Shown in pieces: positions 43,789 to 53,678 of a stretch of DNA of 64,000 nucleotides. The number at the start of each line of letters is the position of its first letter. The stretch's first letter is position 1. This DNA comes from Bacteroidota bacterium (GTDB taxonomy: Bacteria > Bacteroidota > Bacteroidia > Chitinophagales > Chitinophagaceae): NCBI GenBank assembly GCA_020161435.1, contig JAIUNV010000001.1, forward strand, positions 62,001-126,000, given 5' to 3'. A program made the translations under genes and the position numbers. Under the pieces are notes generated by a model, which had not been told where the DNA came from, made no database searches, and saw nothing but the letters and a program-made list of their open reading frames with translations.

Positions 43789-45621
43789 ATGCGCCTCATG
43801 AGCAATGCCACCCTTATAGCTCAAACATTTGAAATGAGCGGCACTGCCATTTTTCACCAGCAAGACAATGCGCATTTAAAAACAGCACATGCCAATGGCG
43901 TTTCGGGTAGCATTCAAAACAACACCTACACCCATGGTAACTACTGCCATTTCACCTTCAACGGTGCTGCCAACCAAATAACCGGTGCACGTATGCCCGC
44001 TACAGTAGGCGATGTATTCATTGAAAACAGTGGCACTGAGGGTAGCAACAACAATGTATCGGTAACCAATACGGGCCTGCAAACCATACAAGGCAACCTC
44101 ACTATTATGTATGGTCAGTTTAATTTGAACATGACCCCCGGAGCCAACCTGGATTTACACGGCAATTTTAACCGCTATGTAAAGGGCACTTACAACGATA
44201 ATAACCGCACTACCACCTTTAACGGAAGCAAGCACAGCGAAATTAATACGCCCCTTGTACTACCTGCCTCCGGTAGTAATCCTACAGTGAAAGATTTTGG
44301 CGTAGCCGTTGTAAACAAAAATGCTGGCTACAAAGTCATTTTAAATACCTCTACCGGCATCGATAAAAAATTAACTTTAATCAATGGTATTGTGGATGCC
44401 ATTGCCTATCCGCTCTACATTAAAAATCCGGCTCCGGATGGTGCTGCCGATGGAGCTACCGGTGGAAGCATAAACTCATTTATAAATGGTGCTTTGTACC
44501 GGTACACCTCTCCGCTGATTACCGGGGCTTATCATTTTCCCATTGGTAAGAGTGACGCAAGCAAATACAGGCCCGTTACATTTACCAGTACCACAGAACC
44601 CTTGTATCTATCGCCGGGTGCGGTGTACAAAGCTGAATTTTTTGGAGCAAGCAATACCACACCAAGCACTATTGCCAGTGAGTATTTTTTGAATACCCTT
44701 CAGGGCATTTTGAAAGATGAATACTGGCAATTCGACAAAATACAAGGAAGCGACTCAGCTAAAGGAAAAATAGCCATAGCCTATACTTTTCCGGGAGCAG
44801 GAAATCATTGGAGAGATGCGGCCAATGGTATAACTTCTCCTGCTACGTTAGATGCAGCAGTACAATGTCCAACATGTTATGTAGCCGTGGTTAAGCGTAG
44901 TGCCGATATTGGTGCAGGTACCTGGAACTTTACCAAAATGCCAAATTCATTCGACGTGTATGGCAATCCACCCGAAGCCAGGCCCACCACCGAAAGCGGC
45001 TACCTTATCAGCGGTGAGTTATCGAGCTTTAGCCCCTTTACCATTGGTTTTTCTTACGACTATATATTGGGTCGTGCCAGCCTGCCCGTAAAGCTGCTCA
45101 GCTTCACCGGCAGTGCCAAGGGCCAGCAGGGCATACTCAAATGGAGCATAGATAGCGATAAAGATTTGAGCGGTTTTGTACTGGAGCAAAGCAGCAATGG
45201 CCGGCAGTATCTGCCAGCAAAAACCATTGGCCCCAAGGGCATCAGCTACAGCAACCAAACCGTACAACTGAAGCCCGGTACCAATTACCTCCGCCTGAAA
45301 GTGCAGGAAAAATCTGGCAACAGCTACTACAGCCCGGTGCTGCTGTTGAATGGCAGTGCGGCAGCCACCGTAATAGTAGGGATGCAACAAACGGTGGTAC
45401 AGCAAACAGCTACGGCATTGGTTCAGTCTGCCGGCAGCCAATTGGCCGAAGTAATGCTGATAGACCTGAGCGGCAAGCAACTGCTGAGCAAATCAGTAGT
45501 CCTGCAAATGGGAATTAACCAGATACTACTGCCCGTGGACAATCTGCAAAAAGGCCTTTATATAGTACTGGTACGTACCCGGGATGGCGTACAGCGCAGC
45601 CTTCGGTTTGTAAAAGAATAG
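43789..45621 (+). CDS. T9SS-secreted surface protein, C-terminal part of a frameshifted gene
   Basis: A 610-residue frame, homologous in order to the C-terminal part of the next gene. Its first in-frame ATG is internal to the ancestral protein; the open frame reaches back to 43663 after a TGA at 43660. It contains strand-rich adhesin-like repeats (AHANGVSGSIQNNTYTHGNY), the segment ILKDEYWQFDKIQGSDSAKG, a fibronectin-like module (LPVKLLSFTGSAKGQQGILK) and a T9SS type A sorting domain (VMLIDLSGKQLLSKSVVLQM, LQKGLYIVLVRTRDGVQRSL). Without the first part there is no signal peptide, so this product alone could not be exported. Confidence 0.85.
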   Translation: MRLMSNATLIAQTFEMSGTAIFHQQDNAHLKTAHANGVSGSIQNNTYTHGNYCHFTFNGAANQITGARMPATVGDVFIENSGTEGSNNNVSVTNTGLQTIQGNLTIMYGQFNLNMTPGANLDLHGNFNRYVKGTYNDNNRTTTFNGSKHSEINTPLVLPASGSNPTVKDFGVAVVNKNAGYKVILNTSTGIDKKLTLINGIVDAIAYPLYIKNPAPDGAADGATGGSINSFINGALYRYTSPLITGAYHFPIGKSDASKYRPVTFTSTTEPLYLSPGAVYKAEFFGASNTTPSTIASEYFLNTLQGILKDEYWQFDKIQGSDSAKGKIAIAYTFPGAGNHWRDAANGITSPATLDAAVQCPTCYVAVVKRSADIGAGTWNFTKMPNSFDVYGNPPEARPTTESGYLISGELSSFSPFTIGFSYDYILGRASLPVKLLSFTGSAKGQQGILKWSIDSDKDLSGFVLEQSSNGRQYLPAKTIGPKGISYSNQTVQLKPGTNYLRLKVQEKSGNSYYSPVLLLNGSAAATVIVGMQQTVVQQTATALVQSAGSQLAEVMLIDLSGKQLLSKSVVLQMGINQILLPVDNLQKGLYIVLVRTRDGVQRSLRFVKE

Positions 45622-45647
45622 TACAATTGGTGATTTGATTTTGAGGT

Positions 45648-45676
45648 AAAAGCCGTTCCCCTGTGGAGCGGCTTTT
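45648..45676 (+). terminator. Terminator of the frameshifted T9SS gene
   Basis: AAAAGCCGTTCC (45648-45659) pairs with GGAGCGGCTTTT (45665-45676), with one G-U pair, around the loop CCTGT. It lies 26 bp after the stop codon. Confidence 0.8.
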
Positions 45677-45765
45677 CCATTTGAAAGAAGGTTACAAAAA
45701 AATAACCCTTCTACACAGCAGTAAAAATCCGGGTTCAACCATTATCTTTATCACTACCCAAAAAC

Positions 45766-45786
45766 AAGGACTCCTAAAGAGTCCTT
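45766..45786 (+). promoter_or_regulatory. Hairpin in the 5' leader of the large T9SS gene
   Basis: AAGGACTC (45766-45773) pairs perfectly with GAGTCCTT (45779-45786) around CTAAA. There is no T run, so it is not an ordinary terminator. It lies between a TATCTTTA box at 45743-45750 (one mismatch to TAnnTTTG) and the start at 45872, i.e. within the likely untranslated leader. Confidence 0.5.
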
Positions 45787-45871
45787 ACCTGTTACTTACC
45801 CCTGTTGATTTCCACCCTTAGCTGCCTCCTTTTTGATGCAGCCCGCAACCCTTAAACCCCCAGCACTGATC

Positions 45872-48800
45872 ATGCTCCGGAAAATTATTGGATTATTTTA
45901 TTGTGTAGCACTGGCTGCTTCCATCGCTGTCCAAGCTCAAGATAATGTCTCAATGGCCCTGAGGGGCAGCATAAATGGGTTTGCAGAAGCAGCCATGACA
46001 TACCGTTCTGGTTTTGATAGTTGGATTGTAACCGTTCAGGCGGGATCTGCCAATGCCAATGCTGGTTTTTTATTCAGCCCTGTAGGAGCCTCTTTTAATC
46101 CGAAATGGGCCAATGGCGCTAGTGTTTCATTAAATACTAAGAGCATTTGGTATGACAATGGCTCAGATGGCATATACAATCAAACATCTGGCAGTTATTA
46201 CACTTTTATCAGTAGCGATCGCCCATCTGGTACCAATGCCGAAGGCTATGTATTTGAAACAAGTGCAACGCCAACCTCTGTAACGAATGTAACACAGGCA
46301 CCAATAAGTAGTTCTGTAACTGCAGGACAAGCAGTAGTTGTAACAGCAACTACAGGTGCTGCACTGCCAAGCGGTCAAAAAGTATATCTACGATATGCTC
46401 CGGGAGGAAATTATAGTTCAGCCGTGGTGTTGGAAATGACATACACCAGTGGCAACGATTATACAGCCACCATACCCGGTACTGTAAATACAGCTGGCAG
46501 TACTCAAAGCTATTATGTATTTACAAGTGGCACCAACACTCCATCCAATGCTGATGCCGATTTAGCTACCATCAACCTCAACAATAATGGCGGTAGTAAT
46601 TATAGCTATACGGTATTAAACCCGAGTGCAGTTTATGTGCACAATTTCGATAACCCGCCTCCAAGTAGTGCTAACTATCCCTACAACGTCAGTCCACTTA
46701 CAAGTACCGGAACACCAACAGGAGTACTCGCTACAAATTTGAATAATTCGTCTTGGACAAGTAGTACTGGAACATTCACAAATTATGGCGGGGCGTCCGG
46801 ACAGTCGATGGTTATTCAGCCGGCAAATGGAGTAGCAAGTACAATTTCTCTTTCACTTACTGTTGCATCAGGCTATTCCTTGAGTATTACATCCTATAGT
46901 TTTTGGCGCCAAAGAAGTAGCAATAATGGACCACAAATAAGTTCTATTACAGTAAACGGTACCTCTATTACAGGCGCTACTATTACTGCACCTTTAGCGG
47001 GAGCAAATACAGGAAACTTAAATCCCTCCGTTGCTTTGAATGGTCTTTCTGGTAACATAACTATAGTACTAAATTTAACTGCCACTACTGCAGCGGGTAC
47101 AAACCTACGTATTGATGATTTCACCCTCAACGGCAACGTAGTTGCCTTGCCTGGTGCGGCCAGTAACAGCAGCGACATCATTGATAATACAAGTTATGCA
47201 ACCGGTTCTGCAGAATTCAACAGTAACCCATCGTACATTTTATTTACAGATGGTACTGCTACAACAGCTGGCAAAATAATCCCTATGAAATTCAAAATAA
47301 GGGATGGCGGAGTAATGCTTAATGATGCAGATAATTTACCCACTACTTTAACGGGTATTGCATTCAATGTGACCAATACATCTGGTACGAATCGTATAAA
47401 TTTTATCAAACAAGCCATACTTACCACCAGTGGCGGTACAGTAATTGGTACGTCCAGTATCAACGCATCACAAATTATTTTCACGGGTCTTACAGATGCT
47501 GCATTTACCGTACCCGACAACTCTGAATCTGCCTCCAATCTCCATCTTCGCGTTTCCTTCAATGAAGCTAATGTCATCGATAATGAAAAATTGGTATTTA
47601 CCGTCGCTTCTGCCACAACAGGTGCCGGGAGCTCTGCTTTTTATTATCCAAATGGCGGAGGTGCTCAAACAGATAATGATAACGGAAACGATCGTAACCG
47701 CATCGAAGTAATTGCCACGGCATTGGCATTTGTGCAACAGCCGGGCAATACTGGTTTTGGCCAAACCATGACACCCAACCCCACCGTACAGGCCATAGAT
47801 GCCAACGGAAAAAGAGATCTTGATTTTGCCAATGGCATTGTACTTACTTCTTATGGTACCATGACTGGCGCACCCATCAGCGTAAATGCCGGCAGTGGAT
47901 TATCTACCTACACATCTGTAGTACATACGGCAGTCCAAAGTGGTGTACAACTCACAGCAAGTTATGCAGGCCTTACGAGTGTTGTAAGTAATCCTTTTAA
48001 TATTACTGTTACAGCTGGCACTACCGACCATTTTCGCACAGCAGCTGGATTTAGCACAGGCAACTGGAATTCAACAAGCACTTGGGAGTCATCGCCCGAC
48101 AATAGCACATGGGTGGCGGCTACACAAATACCTAACAGTGCGGCTGGCAGCGTTACCATTCGTACAGGTACCGTTACAGTGAGTACTTCACAATCAGCCA
48201 AATTACTAACGATTCAAGCTGGTGCTGTGTTAGTACATAATGCTGGAACCACTTTTACCATTGCAGATGATGGCAGCGCCAATCACGACATTGTGGTACA
48301 AGGTAGATATGAAATAAACGGAGAGCAGCCAACTCTTAATTCAGGAGCCACAGGAATCATTTACACCAACGCAGAGGTGAGAGCAAATGACAACTTTGGT
48401 TCTCCGGGTACCAGTGATGACTTTGCCAGAAATACTTCTATTTCTTGGCAGCACAATTCACTTTACAATTGGAATACAACTAATGCCTTTGAAACATCGG
48501 CTGCTACTTATTTCCCCAATACACCCGAAGGCACTATTCCCATATTCAGAATATCTGCAAGTACCAATGCCGGAGCTGGTGGTACCACTACTATCAATGG
48601 TATATTGGAAATTGCCGGCAGTGCAACATTTACCTGGAACAATGCCGGAGATAAAGTTTTCAGAAATGGTATTCAGGGATCTGGTACATTAATTCAAAAC
48701 TCAGGCAACTGTGGCAGATATGTAATAAATGGAAATACCTCTGTGTTAGGTGTTACCTCCTGGCTTTCCCTTCGCAACAATCCAGGAAGTGGAATTGTGA

Positions 48801-51205
48801 TTCAAAGCGGCGTTTGCACCATACTCAATAATACAATTACAAACAGTGGTCCGGTTTCAGTGAGCAATGGCTCTACGTTGGTGGCTGGTACTTATGTCAT
48901 GAGTGGTAGTGCCTCTTTTACTTTGAATGCCGGCGCCACATTTAGTTCTGCCCATGTCAATGGTGTAAATGGAAATATTACAGTAACTGATACAAAATCT
49001 TTTGTCTCTGGCAGCAACTACATTTTTAATGGCTCGGTGAATCAAACAACCGGTACCCTAATGGCGGGCACAGTGGGTTCGCTCACCATCAACAACAGTG
49101 GCACGGCCAGCAACAATTTTGTTGCGCTTTCCAACAACAATACTACCGCTACCACCTTCAACATGCAGGCGGGTATTTTTAGAGCAGGTAGCGGCAATAC
49201 CTTACGCATAGCTGCCGGCGGTACGGTAAATGGAAGTGGCGGCCATGTATCTACCGACGTCAATGGCGAAGGCGGTACCATTCAAATGTTGGGTGCAGGC
49301 AATATTACTGGTACACCAAGACTCTGGATAGTAGCCATTGGTAACAGTGGCACAGGCGTATCTTTTACCAACAATGCCCCTATTTATCACCAGTGCATTA
49401 TCGGCAGCAATGGCTTTGTAACCAATGCACCCACTTATCAATCTGGCTCAACGCTCATTTACCGAACCAATGGAACCTATGCCCGCAATGTTGAGTGGGG
49501 TAATACCGCTGGCTTACCCGGCTATCCGCATCACGTTACAGTTGATGGAAATACCATTGTTGATTTGTTTACCAATAGCATAACTCCAGCTACGTTGGCT
49601 ATTGGTGGTAACCTTCAGTTAGGCAGTAGCAATGGCTATGGCAGAATGTACCTGAACAACAATATGAACAAGCCGCTGGAAGTGCTGGGCGATGTAACAA
49701 TCGGTAATGGAATTGCCGCAGCAAACACCAGCGTGTTAGCCCTCGAAGATTCTCAGCCAGGTGGTGATTTAATTTTACACGGCAATTATACCAGGCATAT
49801 AGGTAGCATTTTTTCTGGCTACAATAGAGCTGTCTTTTTGAGAGGTTCAAACAACAGTTCCATTCGTGTATTGCCTCCACAACCTGCATCATCTGGCACC
49901 ACTATCGATGAAATATTCCCTTATGTATTTGTTCAAAAATCAAACCCTGATGCTGAAATTACCATGAACTGTACTGTGGGGGTAAATGATCAACTCGATC
50001 TTACCGGAAACGGGCTCATCACTTCCACAACAGGCAACTATCTCGTCATCATTAATAAAAACAGCGATGCCATTATTGGCGGAAGTGCTACTTCTTTTGT
50101 AAATGGTCCATTAATCAGAAGAACAGCCAGCACCCCAAACAACTATCATTATCCTGTAGGTAAAAAAACAGGAACAGGAAGAGTCTATCGCCCATTGAGG
50201 TTTAGCACCATGAATAATTTGGGCAACGGTGATGAATTTACCGGCGAGTATTTTTCGTTTACAGATGCTACCCCTTCGGCTGGTCAAGATGATCTTTTCG
50301 GAAGTACCATAGGTGGCATCCTTAAAAATGAATACTGGCAGTTTGATAGAATACCAAGCAGTATTGCAACAGGTAAGCTTGCCATCACATACCAGTTTCC
50401 GGGTACTACAGGCGAATGGAGAGATGCTGCCGGAGGTGATTCTCCCCCGTGTGCTGATTGCAACGTAGCTGTGGTGAAAAGAAGCACAAATGCAGGAAAC
50501 TCTGGCAACTGGTACTTCACCAAAACCGACAACAATTTTGATGACATAAGCACAGATTACCCAGAAGCACGATACTACAATCAATCCGGCTTCATACAGA
50601 GTGGTGAGCTTAGCAGTTTCAGCCCCTTTACCATTGGCTTCAATTTCAATACCATTTTAGGTACACTGCCGGTAAAACTGTTGGCGTTCAACGGTAGTAT
50701 GCAGCTTCAAAAAGCCAATCTGCAATGGCAAATAGACAGCGATAAAGATGTGCTGCATTTCGAATTGCAACACAGTACCAATGGCACTGCCTTTACAACG
50801 GTGCATACATTGCTGCCAGCTGGCAATACTTACAGCAGCAACCATCTGGTAAGCATGCCGGGCAGGCATTTTTACCGCCTGAAAGTAAAAGAGAAAAACG
50901 GCCGCAGTTTCTACAGCAAAGTTGTGGTGCTGGTAGCGGGCAATAGTGCCACATTCATCAGCGGAATGCAAAGTACAGTGGTAAGCCAGCAAGCTGTTGT
51001 GAACCTGTGGTCGCAGCAAAACCAGACAGCTCAAACCAGCCTCTACGATGCCAGCGGCAAACTCCTGGCTCAGCAACAGCAGCAATTGCTGCGTGGCGAT
51101 AATCAACTGAAAGTGGCAGCACAACCATTACCAAAAGGAATATACTTCTTGCAAGTGCAAACCGCCGATGGTGTTCGCCAAACATTGCGCTGGCTGAAAC
51201 AATAG
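45872..51205 (+). CDS. Large T9SS-secreted surface protein with type A sorting domain
   Basis: A 1777-residue protein. The start at 45872 gives a signal peptide (MLRKIIGLFYCVALAASIAV followed by QAQ); an in-frame ATG at 45833 would add a non-hydrophobic extension. An N-terminal Ig-like module is visible (AGQAVVVTATTGAALPSGQK), then Ser/Thr/Asn-rich strand repeats. The module TGNWNSTSTWESSPDNSTWV is shared with the frameshifted upstream gene, followed by beta-helix-like repeats (ITNSGPVSVSNGSTLVAGTY, ATFSSAHVNGVNGNIT). The fibronectin-like LPVKLLAFNGSMQLQKANLQ and the T9SS type A signal (QTSLYDASGKLLAQQQQQLL, LPKGIYFLQVQTADGVRQTL) close the protein. The composition and length suggest an adhesin or gliding-related surface protein. 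It ends at a terminator at 51229. Confidence 0.93.
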   Translation: MLRKIIGLFYCVALAASIAVQAQDNVSMALRGSINGFAEAAMTYRSGFDSWIVTVQAGSANANAGFLFSPVGASFNPKWANGASVSLNTKSIWYDNGSDGIYNQTSGSYYTFISSDRPSGTNAEGYVFETSATPTSVTNVTQAPISSSVTAGQAVVVTATTGAALPSGQKVYLRYAPGGNYSSAVVLEMTYTSGNDYTATIPGTVNTAGSTQSYYVFTSGTNTPSNADADLATINLNNNGGSNYSYTVLNPSAVYVHNFDNPPPSSANYPYNVSPLTSTGTPTGVLATNLNNSSWTSSTGTFTNYGGASGQSMVIQPANGVASTISLSLTVASGYSLSITSYSFWRQRSSNNGPQISSITVNGTSITGATITAPLAGANTGNLNPSVALNGLSGNITIVLNLTATTAAGTNLRIDDFTLNGNVVALPGAASNSSDIIDNTSYATGSAEFNSNPSYILFTDGTATTAGKIIPMKFKIRDGGVMLNDADNLPTTLTGIAFNVTNTSGTNRINFIKQAILTTSGGTVIGTSSINASQIIFTGLTDAAFTVPDNSESASNLHLRVSFNEANVIDNEKLVFTVASATTGAGSSAFYYPNGGGAQTDNDNGNDRNRIEVIATALAFVQQPGNTGFGQTMTPNPTVQAIDANGKRDLDFANGIVLTSYGTMTGAPISVNAGSGLSTYTSVVHTAVQSGVQLTASYAGLTSVVSNPFNITVTAGTTDHFRTAAGFSTGNWNSTSTWESSPDNSTWVAATQIPNSAAGSVTIRTGTVTVSTSQSAKLLTIQAGAVLVHNAGTTFTIADDGSANHDIVVQGRYEINGEQPTLNSGATGIIYTNAEVRANDNFGSPGTSDDFARNTSISWQHNSLYNWNTTNAFETSAATYFPNTPEGTIPIFRISASTNAGAGGTTTINGILEIAGSATFTWNNAGDKVFRNGIQGSGTLIQNSGNCGRYVINGNTSVLGVTSWLSLRNNPGSGIVIQSGVCTILNNTITNSGPVSVSNGSTLVAGTYVMSGSASFTLNAGATFSSAHVNGVNGNITVTDTKSFVSGSNYIFNGSVNQTTGTLMAGTVGSLTINNSGTASNNFVALSNNNTTATTFNMQAGIFRAGSGNTLRIAAGGTVNGSGGHVSTDVNGEGGTIQMLGAGNITGTPRLWIVAIGNSGTGVSFTNNAPIYHQCIIGSNGFVTNAPTYQSGSTLIYRTNGTYARNVEWGNTAGLPGYPHHVTVDGNTIVDLFTNSITPATLAIGGNLQLGSSNGYGRMYLNNNMNKPLEVLGDVTIGNGIAAANTSVLALEDSQPGGDLILHGNYTRHIGSIFSGYNRAVFLRGSNNSSIRVLPPQPASSGTTIDEIFPYVFVQKSNPDAEITMNCTVGVNDQLDLTGNGLITSTTGNYLVIINKNSDAIIGGSATSFVNGPLIRRTASTPNNYHYPVGKKTGTGRVYRPLRFSTMNNLGNGDEFTGEYFSFTDATPSAGQDDLFGSTIGGILKNEYWQFDRIPSSIATGKLAITYQFPGTTGEWRDAAGGDSPPCADCNVAVVKRSTNAGNSGNWYFTKTDNNFDDISTDYPEARYYNQSGFIQSGELSSFSPFTIGFNFNTILGTLPVKLLAFNGSMQLQKANLQWQIDSDKDVLHFELQHSTNGTAFTTVHTLLPAGNTYSSNHLVSMPGRHFYRLKVKEKNGRSFYSKVVVLVAGNSATFISGMQSTVVSQQAVVNLWSQQNQTAQTSLYDASGKLLAQQQQQLLRGDNQLKVAAQPLPKGIYFLQVQTADGVRQTLRWLKQ

Positions 51206-51228
51206 CAGTTGCATAACCTACTATCTTT

Positions 51229-51259
51229 AAACCATCACCATTGCGTGATGGTTTTTTTT
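51229..51259 (+). terminator. Terminator between the T9SS gene and glpD
   Basis: AAACCATCAC (51229-51238) pairs perfectly with GTGATGGTTT (51245-51254) around CATTGC and is followed by T to 51259. The glpD start is only 4 bp beyond the T run. Confidence 0.88.
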
Positions 51260-51262
51260 ACG

Positions 51263-52891
51263 ATGCAAAGAGCCAACCATATTGATGCACTCTCCGGCCA
51301 GCTATTCGACATGGTAGTAATTGGTGGCGGTGCTACCGGCGCAGGCACCGCATTGGATGCTGCCAGCCGTGGCTACAAAGTACTGTTGCTGGAAAAAAAC
51401 GATTTCGGTGCCGCCACTTCTTCTAAAAGCACCAAGCTCATTCATGGTGGGGTGCGTTATCTCGAACAGGCTTTTAAAAAATTGAGTGTCGGCCAGTACC
51501 GCATGGTAAAAAAAGCCTTGCACGAAAGAACCACACTCCTCCGTTTAGCCCCACACATTACCCAACCATTGCAGCTCATTACGCCCTGCCGCACCTGGCT
51601 CGAAGCCTGTTATTATTATGTTGGTTTAAAACTGTACGATTTCATCAGCGGCAAATCCCATATTGGCAAAAGCCGCTGGATGAGCCAACAGCAGGCACTG
51701 CAAGCATTGCCTGCATTGGCCGCACAAAAAATGGTAGCAGCCGTAGCTTACTACGATGGGCAGCTCGATGATAGCCGCTACAATCTTGCATTGATACAAA
51801 CTGCTCAGCAATATGGCGCCATTTGCATCAACCATATATCGGTTACAGCATTACAAAAAAACGAAACCGGAAAAATAACGGGCTTGCATTGCAGCGACAC
51901 ACTTACCGGCAACAGCTATACATTAGCAACCAAAGTAGTCATCAATGCAACAGGTCCTTTTGCCGATCATATACGATTGATGGCAAATAAACAACTCACT
52001 CCCCGCATTAGAGTGAGCAAAGGCGTACACATGGTTTTGCCCCGAACAGTGTGGCCCGGTCAGTCGGCTATGCTCATTCCAAAAACTGCCGATGGCCGTA
52101 TCATTTTTGCCATTCCTTACAAACAGCATTTGCTGATTGGCACCACCGACGAAGAAGACAATCTTACTGAAAAAGCATTTGGCCCTTCTACAAAAGATGT
52201 GCAATACTTGCTCCAGTATTTAAATGATTATTTGCAACATCCGGTTACAGAAAATGAAGTGCTGGCTGGGTTTGGTGGTCAGCGGCCATTGGTACAACAA
52301 GCGGGTAGTAATTCCACCAAAGATCTTATCCGTGATCACGAAATAGAAATAGATGCACCATCAGGTTTAATAAGTGTGCTGGGTGGAAAATGGACCACTT
52401 ACCGGTTGATGGCGAAAGATGCTGTGGATGCAGCCGGCAACATGCTTGGTACACCACGTGCTTGTATTACTGCAACACTATCTTTGGTTGGCAGTCAACA
52501 ATACAATTCGACAACTGTAATTAATCAAGTAGATTTTTTACCCGATTTTATTGTACAACATTTACTAAAAACATACGGCGACCAAAGTATCGTCATCATT
52601 CAACTGGCAAGGCAACAGCCAGCACTTGCCGCATTAATTCTGCCCGGTTTACCATATACCTATGCAGAGCTTCAATACGTCGTTTCGAAAGAAATGGCAT
52701 TCACCATTGAAGATGTAATTAGCCGCAGATGGGGCGTAGATTTACTGAATTGGGAGATGGCCATTGAGCTGGCCAAGCCAGTGGGTAAATGGATGGGTGA
52801 ATACATGCAATGGACTACACAACAAGAAGCTCGTTATACAACCGAATACATGCAGCAAATTCAATTACTCATTCAACAATCAAGATTGTAA
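51263..52891 (+). CDS. glpD: FAD-dependent glycerol-3-phosphate dehydrogenase/oxidase
   Basis: A 542-residue flavoprotein that oxidises glycerol 3-phosphate to dihydroxyacetone phosphate. The dinucleotide-binding motif is VIGGGATGAGTALDAASRGY, followed by TSSKSTKLIHGGVRYLEQ, which is diagnostic of GlpD. IFAIPYKQHLLIGTTDEED and GGKWTTYRLMAKDAVD complete the substrate domain. I prefer the ATG at 51263 because upstream ATGs (51209, 51248) lie before or inside the preceding terminator hairpin. A TATCTTTA box at 51222-51229 would start transcription within that hairpin. An SDR gene begins 2 bp after the stop. Confidence 0.93.
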   Translation: MQRANHIDALSGQLFDMVVIGGGATGAGTALDAASRGYKVLLLEKNDFGAATSSKSTKLIHGGVRYLEQAFKKLSVGQYRMVKKALHERTTLLRLAPHITQPLQLITPCRTWLEACYYYVGLKLYDFISGKSHIGKSRWMSQQQALQALPALAAQKMVAAVAYYDGQLDDSRYNLALIQTAQQYGAICINHISVTALQKNETGKITGLHCSDTLTGNSYTLATKVVINATGPFADHIRLMANKQLTPRIRVSKGVHMVLPRTVWPGQSAMLIPKTADGRIIFAIPYKQHLLIGTTDEEDNLTEKAFGPSTKDVQYLLQYLNDYLQHPVTENEVLAGFGGQRPLVQQAGSNSTKDLIRDHEIEIDAPSGLISVLGGKWTTYRLMAKDAVDAAGNMLGTPRACITATLSLVGSQQYNSTTVINQVDFLPDFIVQHLLKTYGDQSIVIIQLARQQPALAALILPGLPYTYAELQYVVSKEMAFTIEDVISRRWGVDLLNWEMAIELAKPVGKWMGEYMQWTTQQEARYTTEYMQQIQLLIQQSRL

Positions 52892-52892
52892 T

Positions 52893-53612
52893 ATGGATTA
52901 CATACAACACAAAACCATTTTACTTACAGGCGCCAGTAAAGGTATTGGCAGAGCTACTGCATTGGCATTGGCACATCATAAGGTAAAGCTGGGTTTGGTG
53001 GCCCGCAGCGAACAAGATTTGATAACACTCCAAAAAGAAGTAGAAGCGTTGGGTTGCCAATGCGAAATTTTTGTAGGTGATGTTGCCGATGAATCTACTG
53101 CTGTAAAAGCTGTAGCCAAAATGCAGGATCGTTTTGGCAGTATTGATGTGCTCATCAACAATGCTGGCTATGGAAACAGCAAACCCTTTGAACAGTTTTC
53201 AGTACAAGAGTGGGACGACTTGTATGCCACCAATGTAAAAGGCACTTTCTTGTTGAGCAAAGCGGTGGCGCCTGCCATGAAACAACAACAAAGTGGACAC
53301 ATACTCATCATTGCCAGCGATGTAGCCAAACGTACTTATCCAACTGGTGCTTTGTATTGCAGCAGCAAGTTTGCACAGCATGCATTTGGCGATGCCATCC
53401 GCAAAGAACTGCGGCCACACAAAGTAAAAGTGAGCACCGTATACAGTGGTTTGGTAGACAGCTATTTTCACGCCGAACCACAAGGCGATGCTGCACACAA
53501 CTGGTGGCTAAAAAATGAAGACATGGCTCGTTCCATTGTGTTCATTATCAATCAACCGGCACATGTAGTTATTGATGAGTTTATGATTCATCCGCTGGAG
53601 CAAGACTACTAA
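52893..53612 (+). CDS. Short-chain dehydrogenase/reductase
   Basis: A 239-residue NAD(P)-dependent enzyme. The cofactor motif is TGASKGIGRATALALAHHKV, with NNAGYG and the catalytic set Ser in LIIASDVAKR, Tyr and Lys in YCSSK. This resembles 3-oxoacyl-ACP reductase-like SDRs, but the substrate cannot be told. The start at 52893 lies one base beyond the glpD stop, so the two genes are translationally close and probably co-transcribed. The 67 bp that follow lead to the ExbD gene. Confidence 0.93.
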   Translation: MDYIQHKTILLTGASKGIGRATALALAHHKVKLGLVARSEQDLITLQKEVEALGCQCEIFVGDVADESTAVKAVAKMQDRFGSIDVLINNAGYGNSKPFEQFSVQEWDDLYATNVKGTFLLSKAVAPAMKQQQSGHILIIASDVAKRTYPTGALYCSSKFAQHAFGDAIRKELRPHKVKVSTVYSGLVDSYFHAEPQGDAAHNWWLKNEDMARSIVFIINQPAHVVIDEFMIHPLEQDY

Positions 53613-53678
53613 CGCAGTTGGATGCAATAGCATTATGGAAGACTGATACAAGGTGCATCTCTGTTGTAAACACTGTTT

